Notes under the pieces: model-generated
Database searches by the model: none
Seen by the model: only the letters and a program-made list of their open reading frames with translations
What the model was told of the DNA's origin: nothing
Shown here: positions 14,019 through 14,024 of the stretch, piece by piece
Layout: every line of letters begins with the position of its first letter
Position numbering within the stretch: position 1 is the first letter of the stretch
Source of the DNA: an uncultured Gemmatimonadota bacterium
Lineage (GTDB): Bacteria; Gemmatimonadota; Gemmatimonadetes; Gemmatimonadales; GWC2-71-9
Direction: 5' to 3'
NCBI GenBank assembly: GCA_946887295.1
Contig: CAMPKP010000087.1
Location: 1 to 14,024 of the forward strand
Length of the DNA stretch: 14,024 bases
Translations under genes and position numbers: made by a program

Positions 14019-14024
14019 CCGGCC

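Overview
The window is GC-rich, densely coded bacterial DNA with short or overlapping gene junctions and several GTG starts. The gene types (Ser/Thr kinases with a GGGGMS-type loop, a transmembrane segment and an Ala/Pro-rich tail; a PAS/HisKA_3 kinase with a NarL-type regulator; a YCF48/BNR-type lipoprotein) fit Gemmatimonadota or a related soil/environmental phylum. That placement is an inference from protein style; no rRNA or tRNA is present. No CRISPR array, insertion sequence or tRNA was found.

Layout. 1-2144 (+): the 3' end of a GT-B glycosyltransferase, a small GNAT-like acetyltransferase and an FAD amine oxidase, tightly spaced. 2191-2784 (-): a secreted DUF2380-like protein. 2886-3218 (+): a small charged protein of unknown role whose stop codon lies inside an 18-bp tandem repeat. 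3317-5439 (-): a soluble two-PAS histidine kinase and its LuxR/NarL-type response regulator, coupled by a GTGA overlap. 5440-5830: the only long gene-free stretch, with an AT-rich island. 5831-7183 (+): a secreted, probably outer-membrane beta-barrel protein.

7185-13114 (-): a five-gene set with abutting or overlapping junctions. In transcription order it holds a winged-helix protein of the HTH_42/AlkZ type, a TupA-like ATP-grasp protein, a MobA/MocA-like nucleotidyltransferase, a Ser/Thr kinase with an N-terminal multi-pass membrane domain, and a second Ser/Thr kinase with one transmembrane helix and an NTF2-like extracytoplasmic domain. The junctions (11-bp overlap, TAATG, stop immediately followed by start, 29-bp gap) suggest one transcript. 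This is the best candidate for an undescribed functional unit, but its shared role cannot be read from sequence.

13193-14024: a patch of gene fragments. It holds the last ~57 codons of a cytochrome c peroxidase-like gene (-), the first ~95 codons of a YCF48/BNR lipoprotein gene with a good promoter and ribosome binding site (+), and the 5' part of an unrecognised gene (-) that runs into the antisense of the lipoprotein gene. This looks like a deletion or recombination scar, or an assembly chimera.
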